The position numbers were made by a program, and so were the translations under genes. The notes beneath the pieces were generated by a model. The model ran no database searches, was not told where the DNA came from, and was given only the letters and a program-made list of their open reading frames with translations. From Streptomyces collinus Tu 365 (GTDB lineage Bacteria; Actinomycetota; Actinomycetes; Streptomycetales; Streptomycetaceae), in NCBI RefSeq assembly GCF_000444875.1, contig NC_021985.1:2303535-2367534 (forward strand): DNA of 64,000 nt, given 5' to 3'. Below, piece after piece: positions 23,171 to 31,787 of this stretch (the first letter of the stretch is position 1; the number at the start of each line of letters is the position of its first letter).

Positions 23171-24427
23171 TCAGCCGAAGAAGTTCCGTACGTGCTCCAG
23201 CCCCTCGACCAGTGCGTCGATCTCGGCCGGCGTGGAGTACAGATAGAACGACGCTCGCGTGGTCGCGGGAATTCCGTAGCGCAGGCAGACGGGCCGCGCG
23301 CAGTGGTGGCCCACGCGCACCGCGATGCCCTGCTCGTCGAGGACCTGACCCACGTCGTGCGGGTGGATGTCACCCAGCGTGAAGGAGATCGCGGCCCCGC
23401 GGTCCTCGGCCGTGGTCGGGCCGATGATCCTCAGGTCCTGGACCTCGCCCAGCCTGCGCACCGCGTACTCGGTGAGCGCGTGCTCGTGGGCGAGGATCTT
23501 GTCCATGCCGATCGAGTTCAGGTAGTCGATCGCGGCACCGAGGCCGACCGCCTGCGCGATCGGGGGCGTGCCCGCCTCGAACTTGTGCGGCGCCGGGGCG
23601 TAGGTGGAGGAGTGCATCGAGACGGTCTCGATCATCTCGCCGCCGCCGAGGAACGGGGGCAGGTCCTCCAGCAGCTCCTGGCGGCCCCACAGGACGCCGA
23701 TGCCGGTCGGGCCGCACATCTTGTGGCCGGTGAAGGCCACGAAGTCGGCCTGGAGCGCCTGCACGTCCAGCGGCATGTGCGGGGCGGCCTGGGAGGCGTC
23801 GATGCAGACCAGCGCGCCGACCTCCTGGGCGCGGCGCACTATCGCCTCGACCGGGTTGACCGTGCCCAGGATGTTCGACACCAGCACGAAGGAGACGATC
23901 TTCGTCTTCTCGGTGATGACCTCGTCGATGTTGGAGAGGTCGAGCCGGCCCTCGTCGTCCAGCCCGAACCACTTCAGCTTCGCGCCGGTGCGCTGCGCGA
24001 GCAGCTGCCACGGCACGATGTTGGAGTGGTGCTCCATCTCCGTGATGACGATCTCGGTCTCGTGGTCCACCCGGTAGGGCTCGTCGGCCCAGCCCAGCAT
24101 GTTCGCCACGAGGTTCAGCGACTCGGAAGCGTTCTTGGTGAAGATCACCTCGTCGCGGCTCGGCGCGTTGACGAACTCCGCGACCTTGTCGCGCGCACCC
24201 TCGTAGAGCGCCGTGGCCTCCTCGGCGAGGACGTGCACGCCGCGGTGGACGTTGGCGTTGTAGCGCTCGTAGTACTCGCTCAGGGCGTCCAGCACCTGGC
24301 GCGGCTTCTGCGAGGTGGCCGCGTTGTCCAGGTACACGAGCTTCTTGCCGTCGTGGACCACTCGGTCCAGGACGGGGAAGTCCTTGCGGATCGCCTCGGT
24401 GTCGAGGAGGCCCGGCAGCTGTGTCAC
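23171..24427 (-). CDS. sufS: Cysteine desulfurase SufS
   Basis: 418 residues from a GTG at 24427 that overlaps the sufC stop (GTGA). The PLP lysine is Lys236 (FTGHKMCGPTG) and the persulfide cysteine is Cys376 (GHHCARPV), the group II arrangement. It mobilises sulfur from cysteine for the SufBCD scaffold through SufU, encoded immediately downstream. Length and all signature segments (NAATSQKP, EMEHHSNIVPW, STYAPAPHKFEAGTPP) are normal. Confidence 0.96.
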   Translation of the reverse strand: MTQLPGLLDTEAIRKDFPVLDRVVHDGKKLVYLDNAATSQKPRQVLDALSEYYERYNANVHRGVHVLAEEATALYEGARDKVAEFVNAPSRDEVIFTKNASESLNLVANMLGWADEPYRVDHETEIVITEMEHHSNIVPWQLLAQRTGAKLKWFGLDDEGRLDLSNIDEVITEKTKIVSFVLVSNILGTVNPVEAIVRRAQEVGALVCIDASQAAPHMPLDVQALQADFVAFTGHKMCGPTGIGVLWGRQELLEDLPPFLGGGEMIETVSMHSSTYAPAPHKFEAGTPPIAQAVGLGAAIDYLNSIGMDKILAHEHALTEYAVRRLGEVQDLRIIGPTTAEDRGAAISFTLGDIHPHDVGQVLDEQGIAVRVGHHCARPVCLRYGIPATTRASFYLYSTPAEIDALVEGLEHVRNFFG

Positions 24428-25188
24428 GCGGATGCGCCACCCTTCACGTATGCCTCGTAGCCCTCGTTCTCCAGCTTGTCCGCGAGCTCGGGGCCGCCGG
24501 ACTCGACGATGCGGCCGCCGGCGAACACGTGGACGTGGTCGGGCTTGATGTAGCGCAGGATGCGCGTGTAGTGCGTGATCAGCAGGGTGCCGACCTCGCC
24601 CGTCTCGCGGACGCGGTTGACGCCCTCGGAGACGATGCGGAGCGCGTCGACGTCGAGGCCGGAGTCGGTCTCGTCGAGGATCGCGACCTTCGGCTTGAGC
24701 AGTTCGAGCTGGAGGATCTCGTGGCGCTTCTTCTCACCGCCGGAGAAGCCCTCGTTGACGTTGCGCTCGGCGAAGGACGGGTCCATGTTGAGACGCTCCA
24801 TGGTCTCCTTGACCTCCTTCACCCAGGTGCGCAGCTTGGGGGCCTCGCCGCGGATGGCGGTGGCGGAGGTGCGCAGGAAGTTGGAGACCGAGACGCCGGG
24901 GACCTCGACCGGGTACTGCATCGCCAGGAACAGGCCCGCGCGGGCGCGCTCGTCGACGGACATCTCCAGGACGTCCTCGCCGTCGAGGGTGACGGTGCCC
25001 CCGGTGATCGTGTACTTGGGGTGACCCGCGAGCGAGTAGGCGAGGGTCGACTTGCCGGAGCCGTTGGGGCCCATGATGGCGTGCGTCTCGCCCTGCTTCA
25101 CGGTGAGGTCGACGCCCTTGAGGATCTCCTTCGTGGCGTTGTCGGCCTCGACGGTGACGTGCAGGTCTCGGATTTCAAGCGTTGCCAT
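24424..25188 (-). CDS. sufC: Fe-S assembly ATPase SufC
   Basis: 254 residues. Walker A is GPNGSGKST (40-48), the signature is GFSGGEKKRHEI, and Walker B is VAILDETDSGLD. It is a soluble ABC ATPase that powers conformational change in the SufB-SufD scaffold. It starts 7 bases after the Rieske gene stop and overlaps sufS. Confidence 0.96.
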   Translation of the reverse strand: MATLEIRDLHVTVEADNATKEILKGVDLTVKQGETHAIMGPNGSGKSTLAYSLAGHPKYTITGGTVTLDGEDVLEMSVDERARAGLFLAMQYPVEVPGVSVSNFLRTSATAIRGEAPKLRTWVKEVKETMERLNMDPSFAERNVNEGFSGGEKKRHEILQLELLKPKVAILDETDSGLDVDALRIVSEGVNRVRETGEVGTLLITHYTRILRYIKPDHVHVFAGGRIVESGGPELADKLENEGYEAYVKGGASA

Positions 25189-25195
25189 GGGTGCC

Positions 25196-25516
25196 TCAGG
25201 ACTCCTGGGTGAGGGAGACGAGCACGTCGTCCCCTTCGATCTTTACGGGGTATACGGGTACGGGACGCGTGGCCGGGAGGCCGGACGGCTTGCCGGTGCG
25301 CAGGTCGAAGGCGGAGCCGTGCAGCCAGCACTCGATCTGGCAGTCCTCCACCTCGCCCTCGGAGAGCGAGACGTTCGCGTGGGAGCAGATGTCGTTGATG
25401 GCGAACACCTCGCCCTCGGTCTTCACGACCGAGACCGGCGTGCCGTCGAGTTCCACCCGCTTCGGGGTGTCCTCCTCCAGCTCGCTCAGCCCGCAGGCGC
25501 GTACGAAGGTCGTCAT
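25196..25516 (-). CDS. Rieske [2Fe-2S] ferredoxin within the suf operon
   Basis: 106 residues. The Rieske ligands are Cys44-x-His46 (CSHANVSL) and Cys63-x2-His66 (CWLHGSAF). It resembles the small ferredoxin subunits of non-heme oxygenases, but no oxygenase is encoded here. Its start overlaps the sufD stop (ATGA at 25513-25516), and sufC follows after 7 bases, so it is produced with the Suf machinery. A likely role is electron delivery or cluster handling during assembly; this is inference. Confidence 0.92.
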   Translation of the reverse strand: MTTFVRACGLSELEEDTPKRVELDGTPVSVVKTEGEVFAINDICSHANVSLSEGEVEDCQIECWLHGSAFDLRTGKPSGLPATRPVPVYPVKIEGDDVLVSLTQES

Positions 25517-26697
25517 GCGACCGAAGCCTCCAGCTCCTCCTCGATCTTGGCGAGCAGGCGCTCCTCGATGTCGGTGACACCGATCTGCTGGACCAGCTCG
25601 GCGAAGAAGCCGCGGACCACCAGGCGCCGGGCCTCGTGCTCCGGGATGCCGCGGGCCATCAGGTAGAAGAGCTGCTCGTCGTCGAAGCGGCCGGTCGCGG
25701 AGGCGTGCCCGGCGCCGACGATCTCGCCGGTCTCGATCTCCAGGTTCGGCACCGAGTCGACGCGCGCGCCGTCCGTGAGGACGAGGTTGCGGTTCATCTC
25801 GTAGGTGTCCGTGCCCTCGGCCTTGGCCTCGATGAGCACGTCGCCGATCCAGACCGCGTGCGCGTCGTCGCCCTGGAGCGCGCCCTTGTAGGCGACGTTG
25901 GACTTGCAGTGCGGGGTGTTGTGGTCGACGAGGAGGCGGTGCTCCTGGTGCTGGCCGGAGTCGGTGAAGTACAGGCCGAACAGCTCCGCCTCGCCGCCGG
26001 GGCCGGCGTAGGCGACGCGCGGGTGCAGACGCACCAGGTCGCCGCCGAAGGTGACCACGAAGGACTTGAAGGTGGCGTCGCGGCCGATCAGCGCGTTGTG
26101 CTGGCCGACGTGGACGGCCTTGTCGTCCCAGTCCTGGACGGACACGACGGTCAGCTTGGCGCCGTCGCCCAGGACGTAGTCGACGTTGGCGGCGAGCACG
26201 GCGTCACCGGTGTGGTCGATGACGACGACGGCCTCGGCGAAGGCTCCCAGCTCGATGACCTGGTGGCCGTAGGCGACCCCGCCCTCGCCGTGCACGGCGA
26301 TGCGGATCGGCTCGGCGAGGACCGTCTCCTTGGGGACGGTGACCACGCCGGCCTTCTCGAAGGCCGAGAACGCCTGGGCGGCGACGCGGTCCACGGGGGT
26401 GCCCGCGCGGCCGATCCGGGCGTCGTCGCGGCCGACGGTCTCCACGGTCACGCCCTCGGGGGCCTGGACGTCCACCTTGACGCCGTCGCCGGTGGCGACC
26501 GCGGTGCCGTCGTGCAGCCCGCGGAGCCGCTCCAGCGGCGTGAACCGCCACTCCTCCTCGCGGCCGTGGGGGACGGGGAAGTCCGCCACGTCGAAGGACG
26601 GGGGCGCGCTCATGCGGGTGGCGACGGTCGACTCCGCGGCCACCGCGATCTGGCCCGCGGTCGTGGAGCCCACGGGGATGTTCTGAGCCTCAGCCAT
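25513..26697 (-). CDS. sufD: Fe-S assembly protein SufD
   Basis: 394 residues from the ATG at 26697. The C-terminal right-handed beta-helix and signature PHCKSNVAYKGALQGD, ATGRFDDEQLFYLMARGIPE and ARRLVVRGFFAEL are characteristic. SufD pairs with SufB and SufC as the scaffold complex and helps iron acquisition. It lies 56 bases after sufB. Confidence 0.95.
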   Translation of the reverse strand: MAEAQNIPVGSTTAGQIAVAAESTVATRMSAPPSFDVADFPVPHGREEEWRFTPLERLRGLHDGTAVATGDGVKVDVQAPEGVTVETVGRDDARIGRAGTPVDRVAAQAFSAFEKAGVVTVPKETVLAEPIRIAVHGEGGVAYGHQVIELGAFAEAVVVIDHTGDAVLAANVDYVLGDGAKLTVVSVQDWDDKAVHVGQHNALIGRDATFKSFVVTFGGDLVRLHPRVAYAGPGGEAELFGLYFTDSGQHQEHRLLVDHNTPHCKSNVAYKGALQGDDAHAVWIGDVLIEAKAEGTDTYEMNRNLVLTDGARVDSVPNLEIETGEIVGAGHASATGRFDDEQLFYLMARGIPEHEARRLVVRGFFAELVQQIGVTDIEERLLAKIEEELEASVA

Positions 26698-26753
26698 GGC
26701 TGTCGGTCTGCTCGCTTTCTTACGTGAGTGGCTTGACGGGAGCTGCGGTGGCG

Positions 26754-28175
26754 TCAGCCGACCGCGCCCTCCATCTGGAGCTCGATCAGCCGGTTGAGCT
26801 CGAGGGCGTACTCCATGGGCAGTTCCTTGGCGATCGGCTCGACGAAGCCGCGCACGATCATCGCCATCGCCTCGAACTCGCTCAGACCACGGCTCATCAG
26901 GTAGAAGAGCTGGTCCTCGGAGACCTTGGAGACGGTCGCCTCGTGGCCCATGGACACGTCGTCCTCGCGGACGTCCACGTAGGGGTACGTGTCGGAGCGG
27001 GAGATGGTGTCGACCAGCAGCGCGTCGCAGAGCACGTTGGACTTGGAGCCCGCGGCGCCCTCGCCGATCTCGACCAGGCCGCGGTAGGAGGTACGGCCGC
27101 CGCCGCGCGCCACCGACTTGGAGACGATGTTGGACGAGGTGTTCGGCGCCATGTGGACCATCTTGGAGCCGGCGTCCTGGTGCTGGCCCTCGCCCGCGAA
27201 GGCGATGGAGAGCGTCTCGCCCTTGGCGTGCTCGCCCATCAGGTAGACGGCCGGGTACTTCATCGTCACCTTGGAGCCGATGTTGCCGTCGATCCACTCC
27301 ATGGTCGCGCCCTCGTACGCCACGGCGCGCTTGGTGACCAGGTTGTAGACGTTGTTCGACCAGTTCTGGATGGTCGTGTAACGGCAGCGGGCACCCTTCT
27401 TCACGATGATCTCGACGACCGCGGAGTGCAGGGAGTCCGACTTGTAGATCGGGGCGGTGCAGCCCTCGACGTAGTGGACGTAGGCGTCCTCGTCGACGAT
27501 GATCAGCGTCCGCTCGAACTGGCCCATGTTCTCCGTGTTGATACGGAAGTAGGCCTGGAGCGGGATCTCGACGTGCACGCCCTTCGGCACGTAGATGAAG
27601 GAGCCGCCGGACCACACGGCCGTGTTCAGCGCGGCGAACTTGTTGTCGCCGGCCGGGATGACGGTGCCGAAGTACTCCTTGAAGAGCTCCGGGTGCTCCT
27701 TCAGGGCGGTGTCGGTGTCGAGGAAGATGACGCCCTGCTCCTCCAGGTCCTCGCGGATCTGGTGGTAGACGACCTCGGACTCGTACTGGGCGGCGACACC
27801 GGCGACGAGGCGCTGCTTCTCGGCCTCCGGGATGCCCAGCTTGTCGTAGGTGTTCTTGATGTCCTCGGGCAGGTCCTCCCAGGACTCCGCCTGCTTCTCC
27901 GTGGAGCGCACGAAGTACTTGATGTTGTCGAAGTCGATGCCCGACAGGTCCGAGCCCCAGTTCGGCATGGGCTTCTTCTCGAACAGCTTCAGACCCTTGA
28001 GGCGCAGCTTCGTCATCCACTCCGGCTCGGACTTCTTGCCCGAGATGTCACGGACGACGTCCTCGTTCAGGCCGCGCCTGGCAGAGGCACCGGCCACGTC
28101 GGAGTCGGCCCAGCCGTATTCGTACGTGCCCAGGCCCTCGAGTTCGGGGTGGGCAGTCTCCGTGGGGAGAGTCAT
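26754..28175 (-). CDS. sufB: Fe-S assembly scaffold SufB
   Basis: 473 residues from the ATG at 28175, with GGGAGGAA upstream. Conserved segments include [55 protein letters not shown] and [20 protein letters not shown]. Cysteines near EGCTAP and NVLCDALL are cluster-ligand candidates. SufB is where clusters are built, with SufC and SufD. The start overlaps the sufR stop (ATGA). Confidence 0.96.
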   Translation of the reverse strand: MTLPTETAHPELEGLGTYEYGWADSDVAGASARRGLNEDVVRDISGKKSEPEWMTKLRLKGLKLFEKKPMPNWGSDLSGIDFDNIKYFVRSTEKQAESWEDLPEDIKNTYDKLGIPEAEKQRLVAGVAAQYESEVVYHQIREDLEEQGVIFLDTDTALKEHPELFKEYFGTVIPAGDNKFAALNTAVWSGGSFIYVPKGVHVEIPLQAYFRINTENMGQFERTLIIVDEDAYVHYVEGCTAPIYKSDSLHSAVVEIIVKKGARCRYTTIQNWSNNVYNLVTKRAVAYEGATMEWIDGNIGSKVTMKYPAVYLMGEHAKGETLSIAFAGEGQHQDAGSKMVHMAPNTSSNIVSKSVARGGGRTSYRGLVEIGEGAAGSKSNVLCDALLVDTISRSDTYPYVDVREDDVSMGHEATVSKVSEDQLFYLMSRGLSEFEAMAMIVRGFVEPIAKELPMEYALELNRLIELQMEGAVG

Positions 28176-28924
28176 GCGGGGTTCCTCCCGGCCGTGCTTG
28201 CAGATGCGTTGTCGCTGGTCTTGGAAATCTTGGGGATGAACGTCGTGCAGACGCCGTCGCCGTGGGCGATGGTCGCCAGTCGCTGCACGTGAGTACCCAG
28301 CAGCTCCGCGAAGATCTCGGTCTCCGCCTCGCACAGCTGCGGGAACTGTTCCGCCACGTGGGCGACCGGGCAGTGGTGCTGGCACAGCTGTTCGCCGACC
28401 GGTGCGCTGCGCGCCGTAGCAGCGTACCCGTCCGCACTCAGGGCCTTGGCCAGCGCTTCGGCGCGTTTGTCGGGGCCGGCCTCCTCGACCGCCGCGCGGT
28501 AGGCGCCCGCCTGGGCGGCGATCCGCGCGCGGGCGAAGGCGGCCACCGCCTCGGCGCCGCCCTCCTGGTCGGCGATCCAGCGCAGGGCGTCGGCGGCGAG
28601 CGCGTCGTACGACTGGTCGAAGGCGTCGCGGCCGCAGTCGGTCAGCGCGAACACCTTGGCGGGACGGCCGCGGGTGCGGGTGCCGTAGACCCGCTGCTCG
28701 CGCGCCTCGACGACGTCGTCGGCGACCAGGGCGTCCAGATGGCGCCGCACGGCGGCCTGGGTGAGCCCGAGCCGGTCGGCCAGCTCGGCGACGGTGGAGG
28801 GGCCGTGGTCCAGGATCGACCGCGCGACCCGGTTGCGCGTCGAGCGGTCCGACCGCACCCCGGCCGCGAGCTCCTCGTGCGGGGTCCCCGTGGGGGTCTC
28901 CCGAGCCTCGCCGTCGTATTTCAC
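28172..28924 (-). CDS. sufR: SufR-like Fe-S-sensing repressor
   Basis: 250 residues if started at the GTG at 28924 ([10 protein letters not shown]). Residues 26-95 are an ArsR/DeoR-like winged helix ([20 protein letters not shown]). Cysteines 181, 185 and 198 ([18 protein letters not shown]) are the probable [4Fe-4S] ligands, with Cys226 a fourth candidate. SufR family members repress suf when loaded with cluster. A TTG further upstream at 28960 is rejected because it lies in the -35 box. The gene leads the operon and is coupled to sufB by ATGA. Confidence 0.93.
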   Translation of the reverse strand: MKYDGEARETPTGTPHEELAAGVRSDRSTRNRVARSILDHGPSTVAELADRLGLTQAAVRRHLDALVADDVVEAREQRVYGTRTRGRPAKVFALTDCGRDAFDQSYDALAADALRWIADQEGGAEAVAAFARARIAAQAGAYRAAVEEAGPDKRAEALAKALSADGYAATARSAPVGEQLCQHHCPVAHVAEQFPQLCEAETEIFAELLGTHVQRLATIAHGDGVCTTFIPKISKTSDNASASTAGRNPA

Positions 28925-28960
28925 AACACCATTGTTGCGTAATTCCTCGGAGCCTGACAA
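28924..28960 (-). promoter_or_regulatory. suf operon promoter with CAAC-N6-GTTG operator
   Basis: On the minus strand TTGTCA (28955-28960) and AACAAT (28931-28936) with an 18-base spacer make a good promoter. A perfect CAAC-N6-GTTG palindrome (28924-28937) overlaps the -10 box and the predicted start point, which coincides with the sufR GTG, implying a leaderless mRNA. CAAC-N6-GTTG is the operator described for cyanobacterial SufR. Confidence 0.7.
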
Positions 28961-28996
28961 GCGGCGTCCGGATCACCCCGCGGTGCCCTGCGTCAC

Positions 28997-29010
28997 TTAG
29001 GCATACCTAA
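28997..29010. promoter_or_regulatory. Possible DtxR/DmdR-type iron box
   Basis: TTAGGCATACCTAA is a perfect interrupted palindrome (TTAGG-N4-CCTAA) matching 12 of the inner 14 positions of the DtxR/IdeR box as I remember it (TTAGGCTAACCTAA). It lies 73 bases upstream of the sufR start and 121 bases upstream of the divergent acetyltransferase gene. Confidence 0.45.
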
Positions 29011-29130
29011 TCCCACCTGCGGAAACGGCCCCCGACCAGCCGCTGACCTGCCGCGCACCCCCACCCGCCGCCCCGGCCGGCCGGGCAACTCGGTGGCGCC
29101 CCCGGGCCTCCTCGGGAAGACTCCCGAAGC

Positions 29131-29946
29131 ATGCCGACACCCCCTGCGACCGGCCCTCTCGTCACCCGGGACACCGTCAGCGCACAGCTGCGGCGGCTGG
29201 GTGTGGAGACGGGCGAGACCCTGCTCGTGCATTCCTCGCTCAGTTCCCTCGGCTGGGTCAACGGCGGCGCCGTCGCGGTCGTCCAGGGACTCCTCGACGC
29301 CCTCGGCGCGTCCGGCACGCTCGTGGTGCCCACCCAGACGGGCGACCTGTCCGACCCGGCGGTGTGGCAGCACCCGCCGGTGCCCGCCGAGTGGTGGGAC
29401 ACGGTCCGCGCCACCATGCCCGGCTACGACCCGCGGGTCACGCCCTCGCGGGGGGTCGGCGTGATCCCGGAGACCGTCCGCACCTGGCCGGGGGCCCGGC
29501 GCAGCGCACACCCGCAGACCTCCTTCGCCGCGCTCGGGGGCCGCGCGGCCCATGTCGTGGCCGACCACGCCACCGACTGCCGGCTGGGCGAGCGCAGCCC
29601 GCTGGCCCGGCTGGAGCGGCTCGGCGCCCGGGTCCTGCTGCTCGGGGCCGGCTACGGCGCCTGCACCAGCTTCCACCTGGCCGAGTACCGCATCCCCTCC
29701 CCGCTGGTCCTGGTCGGCCGGCCGGCCCCGGGCGGCGGCTGGGAGACGGTGACCGAGGTGTCGATCACCTCGGACCGGTTCGACGAGCTGGGCCACGACT
29801 TCGAACGGGACCGGCCGGTCGTGCGCGGCCGGGTCGGGGCGGCCGAGGCCAGGCTGTTCCCGGTCGCGGAGGCCGTGGCCTACGCCGAGCACTGGCTGCC
29901 GCTGCACCGGCCCCGTGAGGAGTACCTTCCGCACCCGCCCGCATGA
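29131..29946 (+). CDS. AAC(3)-family aminoglycoside N-acetyltransferase
   Basis: 271 residues, the family length. [41 protein letters not shown] and [13 protein letters not shown] are antibiotic_NAT signature segments, including the acetyl-CoA-binding region. Members acetylate the 3-amino group of aminoglycosides, but chromosomal relatives in actinomycetes include enzymes of unknown substrate, so resistance is not proven. It is divergent from sufR and stands alone before an ABC exporter 31 bases downstream. Confidence 0.87.
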   Translation: MPTPPATGPLVTRDTVSAQLRRLGVETGETLLVHSSLSSLGWVNGGAVAVVQGLLDALGASGTLVVPTQTGDLSDPAVWQHPPVPAEWWDTVRATMPGYDPRVTPSRGVGVIPETVRTWPGARRSAHPQTSFAALGGRAAHVVADHATDCRLGERSPLARLERLGARVLLLGAGYGACTSFHLAEYRIPSPLVLVGRPAPGGGWETVTEVSITSDRFDELGHDFERDRPVVRGRVGAAEARLFPVAEAVAYAEHWLPLHRPREEYLPHPPA

Positions 29947-29977
29947 GGGCCGCGGCGGCTCCCTAGACTCTGGATCC

Positions 29978-30955
29978 ATGCGAAGTGAGCCCGCCCAGCC
30001 GTCTGACGACCACCACCCCCCGGGAGGACGCTTCGCGCCGCACCCCGTCATCGAGGTGCGGGGCCTGGTGAAGCGGTACGGCACCAAGACCGCCGTGAAC
30101 GGCCTGGACCTGGTGGCCCGGGCCGGGGTGACCGCCGTACTCGGGCCCAACGGGGCGGGCAAGACGACCACGGTCGAGACCTGCGAGGGGTACCGGAGGC
30201 CGGACTCCGGCACGGTGCGCGTCCTGGGCCTCGACCCGGTCCGCCAGTCCGCCGAGCTGCGCCCCCGCATCGGCGTGATGCTCCAGTCGGGCGGCGTCTA
30301 CTCCGGCGCCCGCGCGGACGAGATGCTGCGCCACGTGGCCGGGCTGCACGCCCACCCGCTGGACGTGGACGCGCTCGTCGAGCGCCTGGGCCTCGGCTCC
30401 TGCGGCCGGACGAGCTACCGGCGGCTGTCCGGCGGCCAGCAGCAGCGGCTCGCGCTCGCCATGGCCGTCGTGGGGCGCCCCGAACTGGTGTTCCTCGACG
30501 AGCCGACCGCCGGTCTCGACCCGCAGGCCCGCCGCGCCACCTGGGACCTGGTGCGCGACCTGCGCGCCGACGGCGTCTCGGTGATCCTCACCACGCACCA
30601 CATGGACGAGGCCGAGCAGCTCGCCGACGACGTCGCGATCGTCGACGGCGGCCGGGTCATCGCCCAGGGCTCCCCCGAGGAGCTGTGCAGGGGCGGCGCC
30701 GAGAACACCCTGCGCTTCACCGGCCGCCCCGGCCTCGACGTGGCCTCGCTGCTCAAGGCGCTGCCCGCCGACTGCACCGCGGCCGAGCTGACCCCGGGCG
30801 GCTACCGGGTCGTCGGCAAGGTCGACCCGCAACTGCTGGCCACGGTCACCTCGTGGTGCGCCCAGCACGGGGTGATGCCGGACCGGATCTCGGTGGAGCG
30901 GCACACCCTGGAGGACGTCTTTCTGGAACTGACCGGCAAGGAGCTGCGGTCGTGA
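29978..30955 (+). CDS. ABC-2-type exporter ATP-binding subunit (DrrA-like)
   Basis: 325 residues from the ATG at 29978. Walker A is GPNGAGKTTT, the signature is RLSGGQQQRLALAM, and Walker B is LVFLDEPTAGLD with the H-loop in TTHHMDEAEQ. The C-terminal 80 residues form the DrrA-type extension. It works with the permease encoded next (GTGA overlap at 30952-30955). Position just before ctaA suggests a link with cytochrome oxidase maturation or a separate exporter role; this cannot be decided from sequence. Confidence 0.92.
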   Translation: MRSEPAQPSDDHHPPGGRFAPHPVIEVRGLVKRYGTKTAVNGLDLVARAGVTAVLGPNGAGKTTTVETCEGYRRPDSGTVRVLGLDPVRQSAELRPRIGVMLQSGGVYSGARADEMLRHVAGLHAHPLDVDALVERLGLGSCGRTSYRRLSGGQQQRLALAMAVVGRPELVFLDEPTAGLDPQARRATWDLVRDLRADGVSVILTTHHMDEAEQLADDVAIVDGGRVIAQGSPEELCRGGAENTLRFTGRPGLDVASLLKALPADCTAAELTPGGYRVVGKVDPQLLATVTSWCAQHGVMPDRISVERHTLEDVFLELTGKELRS

Positions 30956-31719
30956 GTGTCGGTACCTACGCCCCGAAGCCGGGTGCGGCGCCCCTTCCGC
31001 GCATGATCGCGGCCCAGGCGGCGCTGGAGACGAAGATGCTGCTGCGCAACGGCGAGCAGCTGCTGCTGACGGTCGTGATCCCGACCCTGTTGCTCGTCCT
31101 CTTCAGCTGCGTCGACATCGTCGACACCGGCGCCGGCAAGGCGGTCGACTTCCTCACCCCGGGCATCCTGGCCCTCGCGGTGATGTCCACGGCCTTCACC
31201 GGCCAGGCCATCGCGACCGGCTTCGAGCGCCGCTACGGCGTGCTCAAGCGGCTCGCGGCCTCCCCGCTGCCCCGCTGGGGCCTGATGACCGCGAAGACGG
31301 CCTCCGTGCTGGTCACCGAGGTCCTCCAGGTGATCCTGCTGACGGTGATCGCCTTCGCGCTGGGCTGGTCCCCGCACGGCAACCCGGCCGCCGTCCTGCT
31401 CCTGCTGGTCCTCGGCACCGCCGCCTTCTCCGGCCTCGGGCTGCTGATGGCCGGCACCCTGAAGGCGGAGGCGACGCTGGCCGCCGCCAACCTGGTCTTC
31501 CTGCTGCTGCTCGTCGGCGGCGGGGTGATCGTGCCGCTGGAGAAGTTCGGCACGGCCGGATCGCACGTGCTCGGCCTGCTGCCCGTCTCGGCGCTCTCCG
31601 ACGGCCTGCGGGCCGTGCTCCAGCACGGGTCCGGCACACCCTGGGGCGACCTGGGCGTCCTCGCCGTCTGGGCGGTCGTGGGGCTGGCCGCCGCCGGGAA
31701 GTTCTTCCGCTGGGAGTAG
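30952..31719 (+). CDS. ABC-2-type exporter permease
   Basis: 255 residues from a GTG at 30952 that overlaps the ATPase stop. Six transmembrane segments follow an amphipathic N-terminal helix; ERRYGVLKRLAASPLPRWGL is the conserved ABC-2 cytoplasmic loop. It forms the channel for the DrrA-like ATPase. Substrate unknown. Confidence 0.92.
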   Translation: MSVGTYAPKPGAAPLPRMIAAQAALETKMLLRNGEQLLLTVVIPTLLLVLFSCVDIVDTGAGKAVDFLTPGILALAVMSTAFTGQAIATGFERRYGVLKRLAASPLPRWGLMTAKTASVLVTEVLQVILLTVIAFALGWSPHGNPAAVLLLLVLGTAAFSGLGLLMAGTLKAEATLAAANLVFLLLLVGGGVIVPLEKFGTAGSHVLGLLPVSALSDGLRAVLQHGSGTPWGDLGVLAVWAVVGLAAAGKFFRWE

Positions 31720-31787
31720 CCGGGCGGACCCCCGGGTCGTACGCGGGACGGGACCCTCGTGAACGCGTGCACAAGCGGCGGCCTACC

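Noticed and set aside
28925..28960. TTG start at 28960 for sufR, giving 12 more residues
   Set aside because: The extra codons lie across the predicted -35 and -10 boxes and the CAAC-N6-GTTG palindrome, and no ribosome site precedes the TTG.
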